A stretch of 64,000 nucleotides of DNA from Vibrio sp. SCSIO 43135 (lineage in GTDB: Bacteria > Pseudomonadota > Gammaproteobacteria > Enterobacterales > Vibrionaceae). Location of the stretch: the NCBI RefSeq assembly GCF_023716665.1, contig NZ_CP071860.1, positions 186,001 to 250,000 of the forward strand, written 5' to 3'. Below the pieces are notes generated by a model. The model was not told where the DNA came from. It saw only the letters and a program-made list of their open reading frames with translations, and ran no database searches. Of the stretch, positions 25,786-33,974 are shown in pieces; positions within the stretch are counted from its first letter, which is position 1, and each line of letters opens with the position of its first letter. Position numbers and translations under genes: made by a program.

Positions 25786-26785
25786 GAACCAGCTGATACG
25801 TGCTGTTCCCACCAACATCATTACCGGATTTTTCGGGGTGGGAAAGACCTCAGCAATTTTAAATTTAATGGCGAACAAGCCAGAGAATGAGCGCTGGGCG
25901 GTGTTAGTGAACGAATTCGGCGAAATTGGTGTGGATGGAAGCCTAGTGAAAGGGCAACACAATGAAGATAAGCAAGTCTTCATTCGCGAAGTTCCGGGGG
26001 GCTGCATGTGCTGTGTGGCTGGGTTGCCAATGCAAATCGCATTGAATCAGCTGTTAAGTGAAGCAAAACCAGACCGTCTGCTAATTGAGCCAACAGGACT
26101 TGGTCACCCAAAAGAAGTGCTTCAAGTGCTGTCGACTGAGTATTATCGCCAAGTGCTTTCACTACAAAAGAACATCACTTTGGTCGACGCGCGCAAGCTT
26201 GCGGATGTGCGTTACACAGAACATGATACATTCAACCAGCAAATCGCGATTGCCGATACTGTGGTCGGTAACAAGCTCGATCTGTATCAAACCGGCGATG
26301 CCCAGAAGCTAGAAGCTTACGTAGCAGAAGTCGGGCGACCAAACACTAAAGTGGTTTTTGCTAAGCATGGTGTGATTCCGTTTACCGAGTTTGAAGGTGA
26401 GACCACTATTCATGAGCACCCACCACATCATCACCATCATCATGCGAGTGACAAACCTTTAGCATCAGAAATACCGATGCCAAAGGAAGGTGTCGTTAAA
26501 GCGATGAATGAGGGAGAAGGCTTTCAAAGTATCGGGTGGAGGTTCTCTCCGCAAAAAGTCTTTGATCGTGAACGCTTGGTTAGATTGTTAGTTGGAATCC
26601 GAGCTGAGCGCATGAAAGCGGTGTTTATCACGCAAGATGGGATATTTGGCTATAACTTAACTGAAGATGGTTTGAGTGAGTCTGAGTTAGATGAATGCAT
26701 GGAAACGCGGATTGAGATCATCGCCAGTAGTGTGGATGACAATATAGAAAAGCAATTGCTTCAGTGTATTATTGCTCAGCACTAG
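25775..26785 (+). CDS. COG0523 family GTPase, putative zinc metallochaperone
   Basis: A 336-residue G3E GTPase. It has a Walker A loop GFFGVGKTS (about residues 18-26), the diagnostic metal motif GGCMCC (about 75-80), SLVDARKLADV-like switch segments, NKLDL for guanine specificity, and a His-rich stretch HEHPPHHHHHH (about 213-223). The C-terminal CobW domain is present. The family (ZigA, YeiR, ZagA, ZNG1) delivers metal to client enzymes, and Zur-controlled members act in zinc starvation. An AGGAG ribosome site fits the ATG at 25775. It overlaps the carbonic anhydrase gene and ends the operon at a strong terminator. Its likely clients are the neighbouring metalloenzymes. Confidence 0.92.
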   Translation: MSSKNQLIRAVPTNIITGFFGVGKTSAILNLMANKPENERWAVLVNEFGEIGVDGSLVKGQHNEDKQVFIREVPGGCMCCVAGLPMQIALNQLLSEAKPDRLLIEPTGLGHPKEVLQVLSTEYYRQVLSLQKNITLVDARKLADVRYTEHDTFNQQIAIADTVVGNKLDLYQTGDAQKLEAYVAEVGRPNTKVVFAKHGVIPFTEFEGETTIHEHPPHHHHHHASDKPLASEIPMPKEGVVKAMNEGEGFQSIGWRFSPQKVFDRERLVRLLVGIRAERMKAVFITQDGIFGYNLTEDGLSESELDECMETRIEIIASSVDDNIEKQLLQCIIAQH

Positions 26786-26803
26786 AATGATGGTTCAATG
26801 ATA

Positions 26804-26846
26804 CCCCTGTACTTGCCTTATGTTTGGCGAAGTACAGGGGCTTTTT
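26804..26846. terminator. Rho-independent terminator of the zinc operon
   Basis: CCCCTGTACTT (26804-26814) and AAGTACAGGGG (26830-26840) form an 11-bp perfect stem followed by CTTTTT. It also lies immediately after the convergent aspartoacylase stop. Confidence 0.88.
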
Positions 26847-26847
26847 A

Positions 26848-27720
26848 CTAATTAACAGAAACTAAGCGTTTTTCTGCCAGTGCCATAGCAATATTTGCCA
26901 TACAGTAAGCACTTTCGTTTATGAAGTGCGGGTATACATCGTGGCTGCCTTCCCAGTAAATGTCGTACCCAAAGAAAGTTGCTAAAAGCGGCTCTCCCTG
27001 TTTGACCACCTCAAAATCCTTACCACAAATTGTTGGGTGTACAGTTGCGATTCGCATACCGTCGCGATCGAGTGGAATGGCGACTTCTTTGATGTAGTTG
27101 AATGCGCAGTAATCCTTAAGCTCCATCATTTCATTTAAATTATGTGACTCAAGGTAATCTAATACGGCCGTGAGCATTTCTTTCATGAGTTCTAGAGTGT
27201 CGAATTTCAATGAGCCGTGGGCTTGAGATCCGACTTCAATCATGACTCCGTATTGACCTGATGTGCACAGGTAGGGTTGCTCATTCCATGGCTTTCTGCT
27301 TTCGAACAAAATGTTTGCTTCAGGCATACGTTGTTTAACGTAAGCTCCCATTCTTTTGTAGAAGAAGCTGTCGGACAGCAAGATAAGCGTGGCTCCCATA
27401 TTGCTCGTTGTATTATGAAGGTCTATAACCAGCTGCGTCTCGGCTTTTGCTGTTTCTGCGCCTATTTTCTGAGCAAGCTTTCTCTCGTGTGTGGCATGAG
27501 GCTCAGGATTGTGGTCAGTGGAAAATTCTCGGTTGAGGTCTGAGTCTATGTAGCGAACATTTTGTTGCACCGCTTCCGGGTTCGCGAGGGTCAAATCGGT
27601 CGAAAACGTTGAGCGGCTTGCATCATAGAGTCGCTCCCTGATGAGCTTGTGAAGGTATATCCCAGAGAGTTCATTGCCATGAGTTCCGGCAACCAGTAAA
27701 ACATGATTACATTTTTCCAT
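26848..27720 (-). CDS. aspartoacylase / AstE family zinc hydrolase
   Basis: A 290-residue zinc-dependent deacylase of the M14-related AstE/ASPA family. The zinc ligands and active site are clear: GTHGNELSGI (His14, Glu17), RYIDSDLNREF, and VIDLHNTTSNMG (His near residue 101). The last motif is the signature of true aspartoacylases, which hydrolyse N-acetyl-aspartate, rather than succinylglutamate desuccinylase. A C-terminal beta domain follows. It is transcribed divergently from the M23 endopeptidase gene. The symmetric Zur-like palindrome lies about 100 bp upstream and could act on both genes. Confidence 0.88.
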   Translation of the reverse strand: MEKCNHVLLVAGTHGNELSGIYLHKLIRERLYDASRSTFSTDLTLANPEAVQQNVRYIDSDLNREFSTDHNPEPHATHERKLAQKIGAETAKAETQLVIDLHNTTSNMGATLILLSDSFFYKRMGAYVKQRMPEANILFESRKPWNEQPYLCTSGQYGVMIEVGSQAHGSLKFDTLELMKEMLTAVLDYLESHNLNEMMELKDYCAFNYIKEVAIPLDRDGMRIATVHPTICGKDFEVVKQGEPLLATFFGYDIYWEGSHDVYPHFINESAYCMANIAMALAEKRLVSVN

Positions 27721-27818
27721 AATTGAGAAGATCCTATATTCGAAACCAATGCTGCCTGATGATGTCTTAGTTGAGTACGCTCTTCAGTGAGACATTAACC
27801 GCATCACATTTGCTTTAT

Positions 27819-27854
27819 CTTTAGTTTGATATGTTATAACATATCAAACTAAAG
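27819..27854. promoter_or_regulatory. perfect 36-bp palindrome with Zur-box core
   Basis: CTTTAGTTTGATATGTTA (27819-27836) is followed directly by its exact complement (27837-27854). The centre GATATGTTATAACATATC fits a Zur box and shares 13 bp with the box in front of the Zur-type gene. It ends about 20 bp before the M23 endopeptidase start. Confidence 0.82.
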
Positions 27855-27874
27855 TGTCATCCAGTACTGTTCTC

Positions 27875-29116
27875 ATGAAAAACTTCAAAGCAATAGCTTT
27901 CTCCACGGCAGTCATTGCCTTATCTATCGCTTACTTTATTCCTGATATTGAGCACCAATCTCACCCTATTCAGAGTGATGATCAATCCATGCAAGTCGTT
28001 ATCACGCCAGCACCTGAGCAAGATGTAGAACCGAAGCCTATTCGTGTGCATTACATTGTTAAAGTCGGCGATACCTTGAGTGATATTTTCTCTTCTTGGA
28101 AGCTGTCGTACCAAACGCTACAGCAGGTATTATCTGCGGATCTAGCACACCTCCAACTCGATATGATCAAGCCTGGAGAGCATTTAGAATTGGTCATAGA
28201 CAGCGAAAATGGTGAGCTTCTCTCTTTGATCTATCATATAAGCCTCGTTGAGCAGGCGGTTTACACTCGCAGTGAGGATGGAGAGTTCAGCTACGCATTT
28301 AATGAACTCCCAAGTGAATGGCGAGACACGATATATTCAGGGACCATTAACGGCAGCTTTTCATTGTCGGCGTACAACATAGGTCTGTCTTCCGCTCAAA
28401 TCGCTAACATCACTCAAGTATTGCGCGACAAAATAGACTTCTCACGAGCACTGCGTGCTGGTGACAAGTTTGATGTATTGGTTAAACGCCAATATCTCGG
28501 GGATCATGAAACGGGCAACAGCGAAGTTCAAGCCGTGTCTTTCAAATTGGCCAGTGGAGAAATATCAGCATATCTAGCGGAAGATGGTCGCTTCTATGAC
28601 AAGGAGGGTAACAGTCTTGAACGCGCGTTTAATCGTTATCCGGTAGATAAGCAGTATCGTCGAATCACCTCGGCGTTTAATCCTAAACGTAAGCACCCAG
28701 TAACGGGGAGAATTGCACCACATAATGGTACTGACTTCGCCACTCCGGTGGGGGCTTACATATACTCAACTGGAGATGGGAGAGTCACAGCGATTAGGAA
28801 TCACCCTTATGCAGGGAAATATTTGGTTATTCAACATAACAGCGTTTATACCACTCGCTATTTACACTTAGACAGCTTTCTCGTGAAAAAAGGACAAGAA
28901 GTTAAGCGTGGACAAAAAATCGCGATTTCTGGTGCGACTGGCCGGCTAACTGGTCCTCATCTGCATTTTGAAGTGTTAGTAAGAAACCGTCCTGTAGACC
29001 CTATGAAGGTAGACCTTCCTATTGCTCGTTCGATTTCGGACGAGGACAAGGCGGCTTTCTTAGCAAAAATTGACGAGTTCGAGTCTCAAGTCGAAGCAAG
29101 TAAGAGCCGCACTTAA
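27875..29116 (+). CDS. shyB: M23 peptidoglycan endopeptidase, ShyB-like
   Basis: A 413-residue exported DD-endopeptidase. An N-terminal membrane/signal segment (about residues 5-25) is followed by a LysM-like domain (HYIVKVGDTLSDIF, about 58-105), a middle OapA/M23 N-domain, and the LytM catalytic domain. Zinc ligands are HNGTD (about residues 282-286) and HLHFE (about 363). In Vibrio cholerae, ShyB is the Zur-repressed member of the Shy endopeptidases that cut crosslinks during growth under zinc starvation; the domain layout and the Zur-type palindrome here match that. The frame opens at a GTG at 27854, but the ATG at 27875 fits a signal sequence better. A bidirectional terminator follows. 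Confidence 0.9.
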   Translation: MKNFKAIAFSTAVIALSIAYFIPDIEHQSHPIQSDDQSMQVVITPAPEQDVEPKPIRVHYIVKVGDTLSDIFSSWKLSYQTLQQVLSADLAHLQLDMIKPGEHLELVIDSENGELLSLIYHISLVEQAVYTRSEDGEFSYAFNELPSEWRDTIYSGTINGSFSLSAYNIGLSSAQIANITQVLRDKIDFSRALRAGDKFDVLVKRQYLGDHETGNSEVQAVSFKLASGEISAYLAEDGRFYDKEGNSLERAFNRYPVDKQYRRITSAFNPKRKHPVTGRIAPHNGTDFATPVGAYIYSTGDGRVTAIRNHPYAGKYLVIQHNSVYTTRYLHLDSFLVKKGQEVKRGQKIAISGATGRLTGPHLHFEVLVRNRPVDPMKVDLPIARSISDEDKAAFLAKIDEFESQVEASKSRT

Positions 29117-29195
29117 GCTTCTCCTAAACGCGAACCATGGAGTTGCTGCGAGCTTGTTGCTTCACTGAAAAGAGCGGACTGAAAACCAAAATACT

Positions 29196-29228
29196 AAAAA
29201 GCCTGATACAGAAAGTATCGGGCTTTTT
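29196..29228. terminator. bidirectional terminator
   Basis: AAAAAGCCTGATAC (29196-29209) pairs with GTATCGGGCTTTTT (29215-29228) across a 5-nt loop, between the convergent M23 and M14 genes. Confidence 0.85.
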
Positions 29229-29260
29229 CATTTATCACTTGGCGTTAAATCTGCGATGGC

Positions 29261-30385
29261 TTATAGCTCACCGACTGTCGCCCATACTGCTGCGAGCATG
29301 TCATGACCGAATGCGACACTGCGCTCTGGAGACCAACCGTAAAGCTCGTCTGCGTGGCTGATGTGATCTTTAAATGGCATCTCAACGGTGTAAGACAAAC
29401 ATTTGAACTGCTCACCGACCCAGTTTGAACCTACAGTTAGGTTCGCTTTGCCAGGCTCGTCTTTGTCGTAACCAAATTCGTCTTGGAATTCTGGAGTGAT
29501 CGTTAGAAGCGCTTGTTTGAAGTGATTTTCCAAGCGAGCTAGGCGCTCATCGTAGGATGGAATACCTTCGCTGCCTGCGACAAAGTTGTATGGAATTGCT
29601 TCGTCACCGTGAATATCCAAGAACATGTCAACGCCTGTTTCAAGCATACGCTCTCTTACAAGAAAGACTTCTGGGCTGCGATCCGTGGACGGGGTTTGCC
29701 ATTCACGGTTTAGGTTTACGCCAATGCCGTTAGTGCGCAAGTGACCACGGATACTGCCATCTGGGTTCATGTTTGGTACAACGCGAATAACCACGTTATC
29801 TAGCAGGGAGCGACCAACCGTGTCAGTTTCATCCAACAGGCGTTGTAAGAATCCTTCGATAAACCATTCTGCCATTGTTTCACCAGGGTGCTGACGACCA
29901 ATAACCCAGATGTTTTTCTTCTCTGGGCTTGGCTCACCAATAGTGAGCAGGCTGATGTCGTTATTGTCTAGCGTGTGGCCTAGTGTTTCTAGCTTACATG
30001 CTGGGTGCATTTGTGCACCGTGCAGTAGATCTTGGTGGCGATCGTATGAGTACGGCGCAAAGTAAGCGAAGTACATAGAATCGAATTCAGGGATGATATC
30101 GAAAACGAGTGAGTTACCATCGAATTGAGCTGGAATTCGGAACCACTCTTCGCGGTCGTATGATGCAACTACATCGTAGTCTTTCCAGCCCTCTGGGTAA
30201 GCAGAAGTCGCGAGCTCACTGATGGTAAAGTGGTGTGGCTTTTGTGCTTCGCTTTCTAAGCGGAAGTGAAACCACTGGGATATCTCGGTTTGATTATCGG
30301 CAGGGATAGTCAGCTGAATGTTTTGCGGTGAATCGGCAGACACGACATGAATGTTGCCGCTTTCGAAGTTACTGAAAATTTTCAT
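29261..30385 (-). CDS. M14-type cytosolic carboxypeptidase
   Basis: A 374-residue zinc carboxypeptidase of the bacterial/AGBL-like M14 branch. A beta-rich N-terminal domain (about residues 1-120) precedes the catalytic domain. Zinc and catalytic motifs are GRQHPGETMAEW (His and Glu, about residue 164), NPDGSIRGHLRTNGIGVNLN, DIHGDEAIPYNFV (zinc His, about 257) and the catalytic Glu in YTVEMPFKD. No signal peptide is seen, so it is cytosolic. The frame extends to 30427, but the ATG at 30385 starts the conserved MKIFSNFESGNIHVV. Natural substrates are unknown. It is monocistronic and lies beside the zinc-responsive genes. Confidence 0.9.
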   Translation of the reverse strand: MKIFSNFESGNIHVVSADSPQNIQLTIPADNQTEISQWFHFRLESEAQKPHHFTISELATSAYPEGWKDYDVVASYDREEWFRIPAQFDGNSLVFDIIPEFDSMYFAYFAPYSYDRHQDLLHGAQMHPACKLETLGHTLDNNDISLLTIGEPSPEKKNIWVIGRQHPGETMAEWFIEGFLQRLLDETDTVGRSLLDNVVIRVVPNMNPDGSIRGHLRTNGIGVNLNREWQTPSTDRSPEVFLVRERMLETGVDMFLDIHGDEAIPYNFVAGSEGIPSYDERLARLENHFKQALLTITPEFQDEFGYDKDEPGKANLTVGSNWVGEQFKCLSYTVEMPFKDHISHADELYGWSPERSVAFGHDMLAAVWATVGEL

Positions 30386-30813
30386 TGTAGTTGTTATCTC
30401 GTGGTTGAGTTGCGGTAAGACTAGCACACTTTAATTTGAGCCAACTACTTTGTTGCTTATGTATGATGTAAATTTATATGAATCGATTTTTTATAGACGA
30501 ACTTTATTATTTATTGCCGAATTTACAATCTAGGTAAGCTTTATTCTAATATTTGAATTTCAGTATTTAATATTCTGTTTAAGTGATGTCGGAAAATATT
30601 TTTAATTATTTTGTGAATGTATGGTTACTTGGGTATATCTATTGGTAATTAATATAAGTTACCGCTTTTTATTGAAATTAGAACATTGATTCAAACTTCA
30701 CGGATTTTTATCAATATTTGCATAATTCAACATTAATAATGTGATCTGTATGTGCGTATTTTCTTGCTGTGAAACTAGTATGCAGCCGAAATCAAATAAC
30801 GATAAGGCTGCAC
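30386..30813. other. AT-rich divergent intergenic region
   Basis: A 428-bp, very AT-rich gap between the divergent M14 gene and the lipoprotein gene. It probably holds both promoters. I see no gene, no strong palindrome and no terminator. Confidence 0.5.
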
Positions 30814-32160
30814 ATGAAACTGTCAAAAAAACCTTTAGCTCTCATTCTTGGTGCGATGTTGCTGGCGGGTTGTAATGACTCAGACACAACCAATGTAAAA
30901 ATCGCGACTTACAACCTTTCTTTCGACAGAAATACTTTTGAAGATTTAGTCGCTGAAATGCAAATCGAGCCAGAGCAACAAGACGTGTTGGTTGCGGGCT
31001 ACTTAAATGGTTCGCTTTCTGGAGATACTAAAACGACGGCACAAAAAGTCATTCAAATACGTAATGTTGCGGCTGTTATTCAAAAGCAACGCCCTAATGT
31101 TTTGATGATGGCTGAATTTAATAATGATGGAACCGGTGAAAACAAAGATGCGTTGGTTGGTTTCCAGCAAAACTATCTATCGGTTGCACAAAGTATTGAT
31201 GGAGCTGGAGGTGAGGCAAACTTAGAGCCGATTCAATACCCGTTTTTTGAATCGTATGCGACAAATACAGGCTTAGTATCTGGCCACGATTTGGATAATG
31301 ATGGCTCTGACGGTTTCCAACCTGGTGATAGCTGGGGCTTTGGCTTATACCACGGTCAATACGCATTTGCACTGATGTCTCAATATGAAATCGATACAGC
31401 AAATACACGTACATTCCAAGAATTTAAGTGGAAGGATCTTGAAGGAGCGAGTAACCCCCTGATTACTATTTGTGATGGCTCTGAAACCATTCCTGAAGGT
31501 ATGGAGTGTGGCGACCCGTGGTATTCAGCAGCCGAGTGGGATGTAGTTCGTCTATCGTCTAAGAACCACGTAGATGCACCTATTATTATCCCGACAGAGA
31601 ACGGTGAAGAAGTCGTGCACCTCCTTATGTCCCACCCGACACCACCTGTATTTGATCCGGGCAAAAACAAACAAATGAACGCTGATGAAGTGGAGTTCTG
31701 GCACCAGTACATTCAGGGTGGTGAGTCTCTATACGATGACGCTGGTAAAACAGGGGGCCTAACTGCTGGCGCAAACTTTGTCATTATGGGCGATCAGAAC
31801 TTAGATCCAGTCGCTGGCGACGGATTTACTGAAGTTATGGCTGCGTTGCATGCGGATCCATTGGTCAATCAAAAGGTGATGAATGGTGAGCTATACCCTA
31901 CCAGTTATGGTGCTGCCGAATATGCTGTTGACGAATTAGAGGACCACCCAATTCCTGAGCGCATGACGTCCACATTTGGGCTTGGTGTTGATTACGCAAT
32001 GCCTTCTGCAACGCTTAACGTCGTCGATTCTGGAGTGTACTGGGCGGCGTCATTTGAAGAAGGGCGTCAGCTATTCAATGACCCTCGTGTTGGCGAAGAA
32101 GGTGAAGGCAAAGATGTATCATCTGATCACCGCATGGTCTGGATTACGGCGCAGTTTTAA
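30814..32160 (+). CDS. endonuclease/exonuclease/phosphatase-fold lipoprotein
   Basis: A 448-residue lipoprotein with a signal peptide and lipobox (LLAGC, cysteine about residue 21). The mature part follows the metal-dependent EEP (DNase I-like) fold: KIATYNLSFDRN at the start, a catalytic-type Glu in NVLMMAEFNNDG, FVIMGDQNLDP matching GDFN, and SSDHRMVW matching the final SDH. The family includes nucleases and phosphodiesterases, and an extracellular nuclease or phosphatase acting on nutrients is plausible. The frame opens at 30769, but the ATG at 30814 has an AAGG ribosome site and begins the signal peptide. Confidence 0.88.
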   Translation: MKLSKKPLALILGAMLLAGCNDSDTTNVKIATYNLSFDRNTFEDLVAEMQIEPEQQDVLVAGYLNGSLSGDTKTTAQKVIQIRNVAAVIQKQRPNVLMMAEFNNDGTGENKDALVGFQQNYLSVAQSIDGAGGEANLEPIQYPFFESYATNTGLVSGHDLDNDGSDGFQPGDSWGFGLYHGQYAFALMSQYEIDTANTRTFQEFKWKDLEGASNPLITICDGSETIPEGMECGDPWYSAAEWDVVRLSSKNHVDAPIIIPTENGEEVVHLLMSHPTPPVFDPGKNKQMNADEVEFWHQYIQGGESLYDDAGKTGGLTAGANFVIMGDQNLDPVAGDGFTEVMAALHADPLVNQKVMNGELYPTSYGAAEYAVDELEDHPIPERMTSTFGLGVDYAMPSATLNVVDSGVYWAASFEEGRQLFNDPRVGEEGEGKDVSSDHRMVWITAQF

Positions 32161-32258
32161 GGCTCTGTTCACTGGCAGTTAGTGCTGTTAGTTAGAAGCT
32201 TAACTCAAAAGAGCTACTCGTTTGGTTAAGGGAAACCCTTACTCGATGGGTAGCTCCG

Positions 32259-32801
32259 TCACCACTGCATCGATACATTCAGCCCAACTGACTGGCTATC
32301 AACCCACGGTAGTACTTGGACATTGTCGTCGAAAGCGTCGGTAAACACCCATGCTGATACTGATCCAATCACAGCTCCCGCTAATACATCACTCCAATAG
32401 TGTTTATCAGCTTCTACACGACCTACGCCCACTAAGGTTGCCATTCCATAGGCGGGCAATGCTGCTTGCCAGCCGTAACGCAAATGCAGAGTGGTGGCTG
32501 AGGCAAATGCATTAGCCGTGTGGTTCGACGGGAAGCTGTGGTTATCGCTACCGTCTGGGCGTTCTTTCTCTATGGTTGCTTTTCCTAGTAAACCCACACC
32601 AGACGCGGTCGCAATACTAAATCCAGCCTGTTTAAACCCTTGCCAATCTTCTTTGTATGCGGGTACCGCGAGTGCGGTGGCGACTAATCCATACGCACCA
32701 ATATCACTGACCGTTTTCCAAGAGTCCGAGGCAACCGCGTTACTACTTAGGCAAAGTAGTGGGATGGTAATCAGTGGGTTATAACAGAAGGCTTTGAACA
32801 T
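32259..32801 (-). CDS. PAP2-family phosphatase
   Basis: A 180-residue exported protein with a signal peptide, carrying the three PAP2 motifs: KATIEKERP, SFPSNHTANAFA (the usual PSGH is PSNH) and GVGRVEADKHYWSDVLAGAVIG. Such proteins dephosphorylate lipid phosphates or undecaprenyl pyrophosphate at the membrane. The open frame extends to 32864, but AGGTGA is well spaced for the ATG at 32801. The hydrophobic segments are fewer than in six-helix PAP2 enzymes, so it may be a periplasmic acid-phosphatase-like member. Confidence 0.87.
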   Translation of the reverse strand: MFKAFCYNPLITIPLLCLSSNAVASDSWKTVSDIGAYGLVATALAVPAYKEDWQGFKQAGFSIATASGVGLLGKATIEKERPDGSDNHSFPSNHTANAFASATTLHLRYGWQAALPAYGMATLVGVGRVEADKHYWSDVLAGAVIGSVSAWVFTDAFDDNVQVLPWVDSQSVGLNVSMQW

Positions 32802-32902
32802 TGTGGAGTCACCTACAGCAAATGGGTGGGCATATATAGCATAGAGTGCCACCACAAAGATCAAAGAAATGTGAAAAATGCCATTAGACGATTGTTTCTT
32901 GG

Positions 32903-33856
32903 CTACGAATCTCGCAACACACCGCCCCAGTTATGCTTACGTGCCATTTGACGTAAGCGCTGTAATTCTTGTGCAGTTTCTTCTTTTAACCATTCAATAA
33001 TGTCGTCAATGACTTGGGATTGCGTTCGCTGGTGGCCGTAGTACCGCCACGCGCTGTATTGAACGCTGGCGTTTTCTGGGCAGTAAAAGAACTCACGCTC
33101 AAGCTCTTGTTGGATTAACAACAAATCGGTCACGGTAACGCCCTGTCCAGAAAGGCAAGCACTTAGTGCGAGATCGAGGGTAAAGAAGGTGGTGTTTCTG
33201 GCTGGAGTTGTTTCTTTATAGTCGATTTGCGATGTCCACATTTTCCAATCATGGTGGTCGAGGGTTGGGTGTAAACGAGGCATTTTGAGAATCGTATCAA
33301 TGGTGGTGGATTCTGTGACACTGCTTGCAGCGCATACGGGGGCCATGAACTCTTCTCGTAGGAAGAACATGTTGGGTTTGTTTTCGTAGTGATCGCGCAG
33401 CTTGGTATGAAAAATCAGAAGATCGTAATCGGGTGTGTTTAGGCTTTCGTCTTCTTCGATACAGGGAATAATCACAATCTCGTAGTCGGGATAGAGTTTA
33501 TTTAAGTCTTGGACTTTAGAAATCAAAATACGAGTGGCATAACTCAGCGTGGCTTTGATGACGATTCTTTTATGCTCTGGTGCTTGCCAAGAGGCGATTA
33601 ATGATTCCAATTTGCTGAAGTTTTCTCGCAGAGCTTGGAATAATTGTAACCCTTGTAAAGTGAGTTCAATTGAACGATGCTTTCGAATAATCAGACTTGC
33701 GTTTAAGTCATCCTCTAACTGTTTTATCTGACGGCTGACGGCACTTTGAGTGACGTTCAGCTCATCGGCAGCAAGCGTAAAGCTCATAAGGCGTGCTACC
33801 GATTCAAAGACTTTTAGCCCGTTGTGTGAATAGGGCAAGCTAGGATAAGCGTTCAT
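32903..33856 (-). CDS. LysR family transcriptional regulator
   Basis: A 317-residue GcvA/AmpR-like LysR regulator. The winged helix occupies residues 8-66 (HNGLKVFESVARLMSFTLAA, then NVTQSAVSRQIKQLEDDL and LIIRKHRSIELTLQG). The effector domain follows. It is divergent from a MATE efflux gene 118 bp away, and control of that pump is the simplest hypothesis. No strong palindrome was recognised in the shared gap. Confidence 0.92.
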   Translation of the reverse strand: MNAYPSLPYSHNGLKVFESVARLMSFTLAADELNVTQSAVSRQIKQLEDDLNASLIIRKHRSIELTLQGLQLFQALRENFSKLESLIASWQAPEHKRIVIKATLSYATRILISKVQDLNKLYPDYEIVIIPCIEEDESLNTPDYDLLIFHTKLRDHYENKPNMFFLREEFMAPVCAASSVTESTTIDTILKMPRLHPTLDHHDWKMWTSQIDYKETTPARNTTFFTLDLALSACLSGQGVTVTDLLLIQQELEREFFYCPENASVQYSAWRYYGHQRTQSQVIDDIIEWLKEETAQELQRLRQMARKHNWGGVLRDS

Positions 33857-33974
33857 TTTTCTCTCGCATGAGTTTATGTAATGTCAGTGTGACGTATATA
33901 TCAATTGAATACCAGTGTCGATACGCTTAATTTAGGCGACATTACAAGCAAGATATTCAGGCTCCCAATACACT

